DNA of 64,000 nucleotides from NCBI RefSeq assembly GCF_003144115.1, contig NW_020312006.1, positions 595,822 through 659,821 of the forward strand, written 5' to 3'. Under the pieces are notes generated by a model, which did not search any database, was not told the DNA's origin, and worked only from the letters and a program-made list of their open reading frames with translations. Below are positions 23,101 through 33,887 of this stretch, one piece after another. The DNA is from Tilletiopsis washingtonensis. Taxonomy: Eukaryota > Basidiomycota > Exobasidiomycetes > Entylomatales. The number at the start of each line of letters is the position of its first letter. Position 1 is the stretch's first letter. Both the position numbers and the translations under genes were made by a program.

Positions 23101-26100
23101 GATCGAGAACCTCATGAGCGAGCTCGTGCACCAGCGCAACATCATCCGCGAGGTCGTCGAGGCGCGCAGCACATCGTCGGACGACTTTGCGTGGAAGAGC
23201 CAGATGCGCTTCTACTCGGCGCCGGGCTCTGACACTGCCGTGACGGTCTCCGTGGCCATGGCCGATGCGACGTTCGACTACGGCTTCGAGTACCTCGGCG
23301 TGCCCGAGTCGCTCGTCTGCACCGGCCTGACCACGCGCTGCTTCCTGACGCAGACGCAGGCGCTGTCCAAGGGCTTCGGCGGCGGTGCCGTGGGTCCTGC
23401 TGGTACCGGCAAGACGGAGACGATCCGCTTCCTCGCCACGCGTCTCGGCCTGCCGTGCTTCGTGACCTGCTGCGACGACTCCTTCGACGTCAAGGCGGTG
23501 GCGCGCGCGCTCATCGGCTCGTTCAAGACAGGTGCCTGGTCTTGCTTCGACGAGATGAACCGTCTCACGGAGACGACGCTCAGCAGCGTGTCGCAGGACC
23601 TGCTCGCCATCCAGACGGCAAAGCGCGCGGGCAAGAGCGCCATGATCTCAGGCCAGGAGGTGGTGGTCGCGCCGAGTGCGGCCGCGTTCATCACGCTCAA
23701 CCCCGGCTACAGCGGCCGTGTAGTGCTGCCGGCCTCGCTCGTGCGGCAGTTCCGCAACATCGTCATGTCCTCGCCGGGCCTCACGCAAATCGCAGAGGGT
23801 GAGCTCCATTCAGCGACCATGCTGATGCACTGCTGACTCGATTTCCCGCAGTCATGCTCTTCGCTCAGGGCTTCAAGACGTCTGGGCAGCTTGCGTCGAA
23901 GATCGTGCCGCTGTTCTCGCTCTGCGCCGAGCAGCTGAGCAAGCAGCCGCACTACGACTTCGGCCTGCGAGCGCTCAAGCAGGTGCTTGTGTCGGCCGGT
24001 CGCCTCGTGCGCGAGCAGCTCGCCAAGAGCCGCGAAGCCGGCGCAGACGCGAGTGTGGACATCGCCGCGCAGGAGCAGGAGATTCTTGTGCAGTCGGTCA
24101 TCGTTTCGGTCGCGCCCAAGCTCGTCGGGGATGATGTGACGCTGCTCACTAACCTGCTTGGCGACGTGTTCCCGGGCGTCATGCCTGCTGCGCACGACTT
24201 TGGCGCGCTGCGGACGCACATCGAGGCAGTCTGCGCCGAGCGGCACCTCGTCGCGGACGAGCTGTGGGTGTCGAAGTGTCTGCAGGTCTACCAGGTGTCG
24301 ACGATCTCGCACGGCCTCATGCTTGTCGGCCCGTCAGGCATGGGCAAGACGCAGGCGTGGCAGGTGCTGCTTGCCGCGCTGCAGCGCCACGAGGGCGTCG
24401 AGGCCGTCTCGTACGTCATCGACCCGAAGGCCGTCTCCAAGGACGCGCTGTACGGCACACTCGACCCGACGACGCGCGAGTGGACGGACGGCCTCTTCAC
24501 CAACGTGCTGCGCCGCATCCTCGACAATGTGCGCGGCGAGAGCGCCAAGCGCCACTGGATCGTGTTCGACGGCGACGTCGACCCGGAGTGGGTCGAGAAC
24601 CTGAACAGGTGAGCAGTCCGCATGGCACTCGGCGAGGCGGAGACTGATGCATCACTGCAGTGTCCTCGACGACAACAAGCTGCTCACGCTGCCAAACGGA
24701 GAGCGTCTCGACCTGCCGCCAAACGTGCGCATCGTGTTCGAGGTCGAGCACCTACGATACGCCACGCTCGCTACCGTGTCTCGCTGCGGCATGATCTGGT
24801 TCAGTGACGACAGCGTCAAGCCGTCGATGCTGTTTGCCAACTACCTCGGCTCGCTGCGCTCCACGGAGCTCGGCAGCGACGACGACGACGCGCTCACTGC
24901 CCGTCGACTGGGCGGCGCTGCGGCAAGCGCGCTGAACGACGTCTCGCCCAACCTGCTCACGCAGCGCGTCATTGCCGACGCCATCGCGCCCTTCTTCGAG
25001 CGAGGGGCGCTCGTCGAGCTCGCGCTGGAGTACGCCGCCGGCGTGTTCCACATCATGGACTTCATCGTGGCGCGCGCCCTCTCGACACTCTTCTCGCTCG
25101 TCAACAAGACCGCGCGCAACGTGGCCGACTACAACGCGCTGCACCCCGACTTCCCGCTCAGCGTGCAGCAGGTGCAGTCCTACGCCACGAAGCGGCTCAT
25201 CGTCGGCCTCGTCTGGGCCTTCACCGGCGACTCGAAGCTCGACGTGCGCGCGCAGATGGGCGAGTTCCTGCGCGACAACACCGGCCTCGAGCTGCCGCCG
25301 CTCGGCAACGGCGCCTCGCTCATCGACTACGACGTGCAGGTCAGCACGGGCGAGTGGTTTGAGTGGGCGAGCCGCGTGCCGACCGTCGAGATCGAGACGC
25401 ACGCCGTCGCCAGCGCCGATGTCGTCATCCCGACGATGGACACGGTGCGCCACGAGGAGGTGCTGTACTCGTGGCTCTCCGAGCACAAGCCGCTCATGCT
25501 GTGCGGCCCGCCGGGCTCGGGCAAGACGATGACGCTGTTCAGCGCGCTGCGCAAGCTGCCCGACCAGGAGGTCGTCGGCCTCAACTTCTCGAGCGCCACG
25601 ACGCCGGAGCTCATCCTCAACACGTTCGAGCAGTACTGCGAGTACCGCAAGACGCCAAACGGCGTCGTGCTGTCGCCGCAGCAGATGGGCCGCTGGATCG
25701 TGCTCTTCTGCGACGAGATCAACCTTCCGGCGCGCGACAACTACGGCACGCAGCGCGTCATCTCGTTCCTGCGCCAGCTCGTCGAGTGCGGCGGCTTCTG
25801 GCGCGCCTCGGACCTGGCGTGGGTCACGCTCGAGCGCATTCAGTTCGTCGGCGCGTGCAACCCGCCGACGGACCCGGGCCGTGTGCCGCTGAGCCACCGC
25901 TTCCTGCGCCACGCGCCGCTCGTCATGGTCGACTATCCCGGCGAGGTGTCGCTGAACCAGATCTACGGCACATTCAACCGCGCGCTGCTCAAGCTCACGC
26001 CCAACCTGCGCGGCTACGCCGAGGCCCTCACGTCGGCCATGGTCGACTTCTTCCTCGCCTCGCAGCGCCGCTTCACGCCCGACATTCAGGCACACTACGT

Positions 26101-27295
26101 GTACTCGCCGCGTGAGCTCAGCCGCTGGGTGCGCGGCCTGTACGAGCACCTCAAGCCGATCGACGACACCGTCACGCTCGAGGGCCTCGTGCGAGTGTGG
26201 GCGCACGAGGGCCTGCGCCTCTTCCGCGACCGTCTTGTTGGCGAGGACGAGAAGGGTGAGTAGCGGCTAGCTTCGAGTCCCGATGTGATGCTGACCTTCT
26301 CGCAGAGTGGACGGACCAGCAGCTCGATCAGACGGCGCTGATGCGCTTCCCGACGGTCGAGCAGAACGCGCTGCAGCGGCCCATCATCTACAGCAACTGG
26401 CTCACGCGCAACACGAGCTCCGTCGGGCTGGACGAGCTGCGTGCGCACACCGTCGCGCGCATGGCGCAGTACAGCGAGGGTCAGTTGGGCTCACTCGTCG
26501 CGCTCTCCAGCGGTGCTGACCACCTCCGCTGCAGAGGAGCTGGACACGAAGCTCGTGCTGCACGACTCGGTGCTCGGCCTGGCCACGTCCGTCGACCGCG
26601 TGCTGCGCCAGCGGCAGGGCCATCTGCTGCTCATCGGCGCCTCGGGCAGCGGCCGCACGACGGTGACGCGCTTTGTCGCCTGGCTCGTGGGCCTGAGCGT
26701 CTTCACCATCGCGCCGAGCCGCAAGTACGGCATGGCCGAGTTCGACGAGGACCTGCGCACGGTGCTGCGCCGCGCGGGCACGCAGGGCGAGAAGATCTGC
26801 TTCATCATCGACGAGGCGCAGATCAAGTCGCCCGCCTTCCTGGAGCGCATGAACAGTGAGTGCCTTGCGGTAGCCAAAAGCTGCTTTCTTGCTCATATGT
26901 TGTTCCTCTCCAGCGCTGCTCGCCAACTCCGAGGTGAGCTGCTTGTGTTGCAGGCACGCAGCACAGCCACTGATGCGCGATCTCCACGCAGGTGCCGGGT
27001 CTTTTCGAGAACGACGAGTACTCGGCGCTCATGACGGCGTGCAAGGAGGGCTCGCAGCGCGACGGCCTGATGCTCGACTCGCCCGAGGAGCTGTACAACT
27101 GGTTCTCCTCCGAGATCGGCAAGAACCTGCACGTCGTGAGTTGCTGCTCGCGCACAAATGTCTGAACGCACAGCCGCTAACTGCCCGCGTCGCCCGTCGC
27201 AGGTCTTCACGATGAATGTGCCCGAGTCGGGCGTGAGCTCCAAGGCCGCCGCCTCGCCAGCGCTGTTCAACCGCTGTGTGCTCCTCTTCCTGTAG
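17133..27295 (+). CDS. dyn1: cytoplasmic dynein heavy chain, N-terminal half (split gene 1)
   Basis: Exons 17133-17472, 17586-17948, 18005-18884, 18942-19304, 19361-20501, 20552-23798, 23852-24608, 24661-26255, 26306-26479, 26535-26855, 26914-26933, 26992-27135 and 27203-27295 give 3145 residues. They carry the dimerising tail, the linker and the ring from AAA1 to the large part of AAA4. P-loops are AAA1 GPAGTGKTE (about residue 1977) with Walker [12 protein letters not shown]2 GPSGMGKTQ (about 2271), AAA3 GPPGSGKTM (about 2645) with FCDEINLP, and AAA4 GASGSGRTT (about 2988), where the Walker A lysine is arginine. The protein stops after [13 protein letters not shown], the point where an unsplit dynein continues into NWFGDWS. 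The stalk, AAA5, AAA6 and C-terminus are absent and are supplied by dyn2 at 50931-55890. Exon 11 is only 20 bases. Product: minus-end-directed microtubule motor. The stop lies 40 bases from DPH4. Confidence 0.95.
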
Positions 27296-27335
27296 AGCGC
27301 TCTGCCACTGCGCGACTGACCGAATCTATGCTACA

Positions 27336-27894
27336 TTACGTCTCTGCTCCGTCTGGTGCATCGAGCAGCACGCGGATGACCAGACTGCATCCGCTGCACC
27401 CCACGAGGTCATGGCCCGCCTCGAGTTCGCGCAGCTCGACGACGTACGCGCTGCCGCAGCGGCAGTCGAGCTTGAAGCGCAGCTGCGCTGCCTGCTCCTG
27501 CACATCGTCGGCAGACGCGACCAGCTCAAAGGCGTCGATGTCCACCTCGGCGCTGATGCGCACGCTGGTGCTCGCCGCCAGCGCCGCCTGCTCGCGCCGC
27601 TTGAGCGTGGCGTCGTACTCGGCGCGCGCGCTGGGCACGGAGAGGACGCCGTACGCATGCGTGATGCGCGGCATGTGCCCGTCCAGCGCGGGGCTCGCGC
27701 CGGGCTGCTGCTTGTCCGGGTGGTGCTGCGGCAGGCAAAGCATACTCAGCGCATGCGTTCGGGTCCACGACGGCTCCACGCACCCTTCGTGCGGCGCTCA
27801 GGTAGGCCGCGCGGATCTCGGCGGGCGAGGCGCGCGCCGCGACGCCGAGCACATCGTAGAGACTCTCGTCGGGCACGGGGCGCCGAGAAGTCAT
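27336..27894 (-). CDS. DPH4: DPH4/Jjj3 J-domain protein for diphthamide synthesis
   Basis: Exons 27894-27784 and 27725-27336 give 166 residues, the usual size for the family. Dph4 is a J-domain co-chaperone with a CSL-type zinc/iron-binding domain that supports diphthamide formation on elongation factor 2. The J domain begins SLYDVLGVAARASPAEIRAAYL; its second half opens at the splice join with HHPDK, which carries the HPD motif. The C-terminal CSL domain has four cysteines in the pattern C-R-C ... GC-S-GC, with SLVIRVLL after it. The 58-base intron has a GTGCGT donor and a CCGCAG acceptor. Its stop codon is 40 bases from that of dyn1 on the other strand, and it shares a 322-base divergent promoter with the methyltransferase gene. 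Confidence 0.87.
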
Positions 27895-28216
27895 GGGCCG
27901 GTGCGCTGCATTGAGCGGGCTGTGCAGTGAGCTGCGGTGCCTGCACACGTCTGGCTGCGGAGGGACAGGTGCGGGCTGTGGAGGGGGGATGATGGTGGAG
28001 CGAAAGGAAGCGCGCGAAGGATGCGCTAGCGGATCGCACATTCCCGATCCCACGCTGCGAGCGGCCGACGGAGGCCGATGCTCCCGCCAAGGCCGGCCGG
28101 GCAAGTCCGCCTCTCAACCCCGCGCCCTCCACCGCCTGGGGCTCGAGTCAGCATTCATAAGGCAGCTATTGTCGCACACGAGCGTTGCCAGCTCAACACC
28201 ACAACAAGCAGCAAGC
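27895..28216. promoter_or_regulatory. divergent promoter region, DPH4 / methyltransferase
   Basis: A 322-base spacer between two start codons. A weakly AT-richer patch (about 28148-28170, with CATTCATAAGG) lies 50-70 bases upstream of the methyltransferase ATG and could be a core promoter element. Nothing else stands out. Confidence 0.45.
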
Positions 28217-29323
28217 ATGTCCGCGCCCAACTGGCACCGCAGCGACAATCCGGCGGTCTACAACGCCAACGCCTCGTTTGTCTACTCGGCCGCGGCCACG
28301 GCGCCCGTGCTTGCGCTGCTCGGCCTGCAAGCCGGCGAGCGCATCCTCGACCTCGGCTGCGGCAGCGGCGAGCTGACGGCGCAGCTGGCCGCCGAACTGG
28401 CGCCGAGCGGCGGCAGCGTCGTGGCGGTGGATGTGGCGCAGAGCATGCTGGATGCGGCCAAGCGGTTTGAGACGGACAACATCAGGTGGCACTGCGTCGA
28501 TGGACAACAGCTCGAGCCGTGGCTCGACGCACAGGGCGAGCGCGAGGCGTTTGATCGCGTGTTCTCCAATGCTGCGGTGAACGACCACGAGCCGTTGCGC
28601 TTGCCGATGCTCGCTGATCACTCGGCTCCGCAGATGCACTGGATGAACCGGGACCCCGCGGCCGTGGCGCGTGGCGTCTTTGCGGCGCTCAAGAGCGACG
28701 GCACCTTCGCAGCCGAGTGAGCCTGCCTCATTCGCACACACAGCGACAGCTCAGTGCTGATAGGTCCGACGCAGGCTCGGCGGCTTTGGCTGCGCCACGG
28801 GCGTGCGCGGCGGCATGCATGCTGCGCTGCGGCGCCGAGGTGTGGATCCGACACTGCATGATCCGTGGTGCGTGTACAGCGGGGGGCCTCGATGAGGCGA
28901 AACCTCACCTGTCATCCGTCAGGTACTACCCGACGGACCATGCCTATGCCGAGATCCTGCGCGCCGCAGGCTTCACCATCGACTCCATCGCCCTCGTGCC
29001 GCGCCCGACCAAGGTGCCGTCGGGCGTGCGCGGCTGGCTGAAGGTGCGCGTGCGGTGCGGGACGCGCTGCTTCCCTTCGCTCCTTGGCTTATCACGATGG
29101 CACAGACGTTCGGCGGGCCCTTCCTGGCGCCGCTCGCCGACGACGCAGAGCGCGAAGCCGTGGTCGCTGAGGTCGAGGAGCTGCTGCGCCCCGACTCGTA
29201 CGACGCGGACAGGGACGAGTGGACGGTCATGTGTGAGTCGTGCTGAAGGGATGAAGCGTGCGCGGAGGCTGATGCGTGGCTCCGCTAGACATGCGCCTGC
29301 GCTTCCGCGCCACGAAGCCGTGA
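28217..29323 (+). CDS. class I SAM-dependent methyltransferase (trans-aconitate methyltransferase-like)
   Basis: Exons 28217-28576, 28634-28716, 28775-28867, 28923-29043, 29106-29232 and 29289-29323 give 272 residues. Motif I is ILDLGCGSGEL (residues 43-53), followed by VVAVDVAQSML as the ribose-binding acidic strand. Splicing restores the family block FSNAA-MHWM and then AELGGFG. The C-terminal half has YYPTDHAYAEILRAAGF, GWLKTFGGPFL and the ending YMRLRFRATKP, all typical of the trans-aconitate methyltransferase-like group of small-molecule methyltransferases. A reading-frame jump near 29044 looks at first like damage but is a 62-base intron. The first intron is 57 bases, has no stop and a GTGAAC donor, so retention would add 19 residues in frame. 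The real substrate is unknown. Confidence 0.82.
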
Positions 29324-29550
29324 GGATGCCTTGTGCTGCGAGTCAATGCCATGTGTGATGCCGCCAGCGCACAGGCAGGAGCATGAGTTGGAGGGGGAGC
29401 GTGCTCTGGCTGCGGCCGCTGCAGGACGCCGAGGAGGCGCCGACGAGCGCCGCCTCCACACGCGCGCTTGCTCCGTGCGCCAAGCCAGCGGCCACGCTGT
29501 GCCTTGCCGGCCGCAGCAGCGTCGCGCCTTGCCTCCGCACCACCACCAGC

Positions 29551-30792
29551 ATGTCGTTCGCCACCTACTTCAGCGCGCTGCCGCCCTCGCTCTCCCTCGT
29601 CGGCTACACCGCCATCGTCACCGGCTCGTCGTCGGGCATCGGGCGGCAGACGGCGCTGCACCTGGCGCGCCTCGGCGCCGCCGTCGTCTGTGCCGACCTG
29701 CAGCCGGCGCCGCTGCAGGAGCGCCAGGCGGGAGCGGAGCAGCAGGAGAAGCAGGACTGCTATGATCTGGCAACGCATGAGATCATCCAGAGGGCCGGAG
29801 GCACGGCGCAGTTTGTGCAGTGCAATGTGACGCGCGAAGAGGACTGGCAGCGCACGATTGCGGCGGCCGTGGAGCTCGGCGGCGGGCGTCTGGACATGTG
29901 AGTACTGCCTGGCATGGAAACAAAACGGGGAGGATACAGCGAGAGAGACACTGTTTGGATGAGGCAGGCAAGGGCGATCAAGAATGGCTTCGCAAGTGCG
30001 ACGCGCCGAGCACAGGCCGACATGCTGACGCTCCGCGCCAGCCTCGTCAACAACGCAGGCATCGCCAAGTTCAGCGGCGGCATCCTCCAAGAGACGCTGG
30101 AGATGTACGATCAGCAGATGGCGGTCAATGGTGCGTCCGCCCTCGAGTTGCGCTGGCAGCCCGACTGACCATCCGCAGTGCGCGGCGTCTTCATCGGCAC
30201 CAAGCTGGCGCTCGCGCAGATGGTGACGCAGGCGCCGCGTGCGCTGCCCGCCGACCGCGAGCTGGACCTGGACGAGATGTCGCCCTCGGAGCTGGAGGGC
30301 AGCGGTGCGCGCCTGCGCCCCGCATACGAGCAGGACAAGCCGACTCCGGCCACGTCGGGCCGCCTCGAGGGTGACACGGGCGGGCGCGGCAGCCGCGGCT
30401 CCATCATCAACATCGGCTCGTTGCACGGTTTCATCGGCGGACCGGGCGAGGCGGCGTACGGCGCAAGGTGCGTGCCTCTCCCTCTCCACAAGATCTCTCG
30501 CTGACTTATGCCTCGTGCGCTCCGCAGCAAGGGCGCCATCGTGAACCTCACGCGCCAAGTGGCCGGCGACTACGCCAGCGAGCGCGTGCAGGTCAACTGC
30601 ATCTGTCCCGGCTACGTCGACTCGGCCATGACACTCAACGTGCCGCCGGCGCTCGCGGCCAAGCGGCCCACGCCGTGGCCGCACCGCGGAAACGGGCGCG
30701 ACGTGGCCAAGAGCGTCATCTACTTTGCGCGCGACTCGCCCTGGTCCACAGGCACGGTGCTGCTGCTCGACGGCGGCACCTCTGCTCGCTGA
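29551..30792 (+). CDS. short-chain dehydrogenase/reductase with an internal insertion
   Basis: Exons 29551-29897, 30042-30130, 30179-30467 and 30528-30792 give 329 residues. This is a classical SDR: cofactor motif TGSSSGIG (residues 24-31), acidic residue at the end of strand 2 (CADLQ), ILVNNAGI formed over an intron, catalytic serine in INIGS, YGASK with Y239 and K243 formed over the last intron, then QVNCICPGYVDSAM. It ends in TGTVLLLDGG, usual for 3-oxoacyl-ACP reductase-like SDRs. The length exceeds a typical 250-residue SDR because of two inserts: one after strand 2 (about residues 46-70) and a polar one of about 55 residues before the catalytic serine (LDLDEMSPSELEG onward). The substrate is unknown. 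Its stop codon is 59 bases from MPE1 on the other strand. Confidence 0.85.
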
Positions 30793-30851
30793 AGCGGTCC
30801 CACAACAAACGAAGATGATGCAAATAGATAGTTGTCGGTGACATGAAGTGC

Positions 30852-31136
30852 TCATCCCGTGCGCGCCTGCTTCGAGCCCTCGCCGCCCAGCTCCTGGATG
30901 TCCACGGGCCGCTCGCGCTTCGTGGCCGGACCGCGCGGTGCAGCGCCGTTGCCGCGGCTGGGCGAGTGACGATCAGCTTTCTGGGCCTCTGGTCGCCTTT
31001 GCGCGCTCGATGGGACTCACTTGTTCGCGATCGGCACGCGCATGTACGCGCTATCCGCGTTGCTCGGCGGTCGTTGGTTGACGAAGGGGTTGGAGGCTGG
31101 CGGACGAGCGCCTTGTTGTTGCTGCTGCCATGGCCC

Positions 31137-31179
<43 letters not shown>

Positions 31180-33307
31180 CCTCCCGGCGCCGACATGCCG
31201 CCAGCCCACTGCGGCTGCGAATACTGCTGCTCGCCACTGCCCGCCGCGCCATTCTGCTGTTGCTGCTGCTGCGTGCGCAGGAAGGCCATCTGCATGAGCT
31301 GCAGCTGCATCTGCAGCTGCATGCGCATCGGCGGCGGCAGTGTCGGGTTGGCGAGCATCATGACGATCTGCTGTGCTGCCTGCGGGCTCCACTGCACGCC
31401 GCCCACCTCCGGCAATGGCATGGGCGCCGGCTGTGCTTGTGCCGCTGCTCCTTCGGATGCTGCCGATGCATCATCGTCCGCGCCAGCCTGTGCGTCGGCA
31501 GGCCGCGCTGGAAGACTGTGCTTGGCGGAGCCGGCGGCTCCTGTTCCGCTGGATGCAGCATCGACCTGCTCCGTCTTCACTGCTGCCGTTTCGCTCTTGG
31601 GCTCTTTCGGCGCAGCGATGGGTGCGATAGGCGCAATGCCCTCCCCGCGCTCCCGCTCGCTCTTTGCCAGCTCCGCATCCACGTACGCACGCACCGCCTC
31701 GCGCGTCTGGTCGTCGGCCTTGAGCTTCGTCAGGTCGGCAATGCGGCGCTCGCACTCGGCGCACTGGAAGTCGTGCTCGATGAGGTGCGTCTGGATGCAC
31801 TCCTCGCAGTACAGCGTCGAGCAGCACGGCGTGCGCACGGCGGCCTTGAGCAGCTTGGAGCAGAGCGGACAGGCGAGCGCGGCGTCTGTGGGCACGCTGC
31901 TGAAGATGTCGCTGCGCGTAAGGGGCTTGCGCTGCGCTCGTGCTTTCTCCCATGTCGCACTGTCACCGCCGAGTCAGCTGTGCAGCGATCTCATGCCCCG
32001 CGCCAAGACTCACTTGTCAATCTGTGCCACGACGTACTCGCCGTCCGACGTGACCATGGGCAAGCTGGCGCCGCTCTGTGCACCCTCCGTCGTGGGCGCC
32101 TCGACCTTCTTGAGCATGCTCTTGGGGATGCCCGTCGTGCGCTTGAAGCGCGGCCGGTTGTCCCACTCGCGGTCGTTGTTCGTCGGACAGTCGTGGATCC
32201 AGTGGCCCTTGGTGCCGCAGCGGAAGCAGATGTAGCCGATCGGCGGCGGCCGGTCGTGCGCCTGTCCGCCGGGCCCAGGTGCCGCATTGCCCGCGTACAC
32301 TCGTGGTGGCCCGCCTCGCCGAGGTGCACCGCCGCGCTCGCGATACACCGCTCTGCAGATATGGTCAGCGACAGGCAGAGCATGCGCATCTCGAGCTCTA
32401 CGCACTGTGACATGCGGTCCTGCGTCTCGTCCCACGCCTCGGTGTTGGCCTGGAACATAGCCGCCATCGCCTGCGCCTCGGCGTCGTCTGCGCCCGCTGC
32501 CGCCGCTGCCACCGGCATGTCTCCGCCTGCAGCTCCCGGCATCGGCGAGCCGGACTGGGACCGAGTCAGTGCGCACGCCTCTGCCTCATTGTGCGTCATG
32601 ACTCACAGGCCGCTCGTCGCTCTTGCCATCGAAGCGCCGCGTCATCATGCCCACGCCTCGCGCCGCCTGCGGCGGCCTGCTGCCGCTGCCGCTCGGCCCC
32701 GCCGTCGGCGCAGCGACGCCCGAGGCGTTGGGCCCGTTGAAGCGCTCCTCGCCCTTGCCGCCGCCCGTCACGCCGAGGTCGGCCACGTACTGCGCCGCGT
32801 TGCCCTTGCCGGCGCGCGAGGGCGGCACTCGGCGGGCAAGGACGGAGGAGGCACGTGGAAGGATGTGCGTGTCCTTGTACTCTGGGAACACGCAGCGTGT
32901 GAGTACAGGTCGAGCTGCGCATGCTTGTGGAGTGCCTCGCAATTCAAGCGGCAACAATACTTTGCATTCAAGGGCGGCGCGAGGTGTGACCGCCACAGAG
33001 AGCCGGATGGACGTGGCCGAGACAGCGGAGCACATCGACGAGGCGTACATCACAGCAAGCCCTCCTCACATCAATGCCAGCCTTCCTCTCGCCATCCGCC
33101 GCCTCCATGCACGTCTCTCGCGCCGCACTCACCCTCCTCGTTTTCGGCACTGCAGATCTGCAGGTCAAAGTCGGTGCCCTTGCCCATCTTGTTCTGCAGC
33201 ATGATCTCGCGCTTGAGGTCCCAGACACTGATGCCCGTGCCGTCGAAGGCGATGCGCGACGGCGTGCGCGCCGACTTGAACTTGTAGTAGATGGACGCGG
33301 AGGACAT
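30852..33307 (-). CDS. MPE1: MPE1/RBBP6-like cleavage and polyadenylation factor subunit
   Basis: Exons 33307-33133, 32881-32607, 32554-32406, 32352-32014, 31959-31021 and 30957-30852 (minus strand) give 660 residues. Mpe1 is a subunit of the cleavage and polyadenylation factor that senses poly(A) signals and activates cleavage of pre-mRNA. Domain order matches the family: N-terminal ubiquitin-like DWNN domain (IYYKFKSARTPSRIAFDG, then SVWDLKREI), the IPR-like strand ILPRASSVLARRVP, a CCHC zinc knuckle (C242, C245, H250, C255) and a RING/U-box domain (CPLC at 343-346 to CAEC near 382). The Gln- and Met/Gly-rich C-terminus holds a seven-fold MG repeat. A final short exon adds a basic tail with RPVDIQELGGEG. 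The first intron (248 bases) is unusually long for this window. Confidence 0.93.
31141..31182 (+). repeat. hexanucleotide microsatellite in MPE1
   Basis: Seven copies of a 6-base unit (ATGCCC on the plus strand, the last differing by one base) lie in the last large exon of MPE1. On the coding strand they spell alternating Met-Gly. A multiple-of-three unit keeps the frame, so copy number can vary without breaking the gene. Confidence 0.9.
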
Positions 33308-33887
33308 GGCGGGCGCGCGTGGAGGAGGGAGAAGGGAGAGCCGAGAGGTGAGGCAGGCGCAGGCCGGCTGGAGATGCGCGCGAGCGGCGCAGAAGAGGTG
33401 AAGGTGCGAGAGCGATGTGTCTCAGCAGCGACGGCACAGCACGAGCAGCTCGAAGCAGAGGCAGAGAGAGGAGTGAGGAGTCAGAGTAGGTGGTCGTGTG
33501 CCAGGCGCCGCTGCGAGCCTCGAGCGGAGGATGGCGGTGCCAGTGCGCGGCGGCGAGCGTCGGCCGAGGATGGCCGCGGGCAGGCCGGCAGTGTGCCGTG
33601 CTGTGTCACGCGCGCGCCGCACGGGCGATCCGAGACCAACACCACCCGATCAGCGAGTCGCTTGCCTCCGCTCCCGACGCTCATCTCCATCGTTCCTCAG
33701 TCTCACACCTCCTCTTGCTGCCTCTTCGCGCTGCCTCACTCCATCCGACCTTACATCTCCACTCCAGGCGCCTGCCGCACACCGCCAGACTGCCGCTCCC
33801 GGCGCTGAAGGTCATATCGGCCTCGGCCGTCGGGCCCTCTCGGAGCAGATTGCGCATCGCCGGCGCTCCTTTCCATCTTCCGCCGGC
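33308..33887. promoter_or_regulatory. divergent promoter region, MPE1 / ankyrin-DIL gene
   Basis: A 580-base spacer between two start codons. The MPE1 side is purine-rich on the plus strand (about 33300-33480), so pyrimidine-rich upstream of MPE1. The other side is CT-rich around 33655-33765. No TATA-like box. An in-frame ATG at about 33498 could extend the ankyrin-DIL protein, but the added residues look like chance frame. Confidence 0.5.

Noticed and set aside
20834-23131. A 765-codon open frame on the minus strand, antisense to the dyn1 motor region
   Set aside because: It mirrors the strongly conserved dynein frame. In such GC-rich DNA the opposite strand stays open by codon bias. Its composition (Arg/Leu/His-rich, no motifs) is that of a shadow frame. 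The same applies to the long plus-strand frame at 51761-53278 over dyn2 and the minus-strand frame at 860-2611.
17133-27295. dyn1 as a truncated dynein pseudogene
   Set aside because: All exons keep frame, AAA1-AAA3 motifs are intact, and the missing C-terminal part is present in full as dyn2. Two complementary intact halves argue for a working split gene.
29030-29110. Apparent frameshift in the methyltransferase gene
   Set aside because: A 62-base intron (29044-29105) with a GTGCGC donor and a CACAG acceptor restores the family sequence GWLKTFGGPFL, so no damage is needed.
33498-33887. Longer N-terminus for the ankyrin-DIL protein from an ATG near 33498
   Set aside because: The added residues are Arg-rich without family similarity, and the extension would use up most of the promoter shared with MPE1. 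The ATG at 33888 begins a normal-looking protein.
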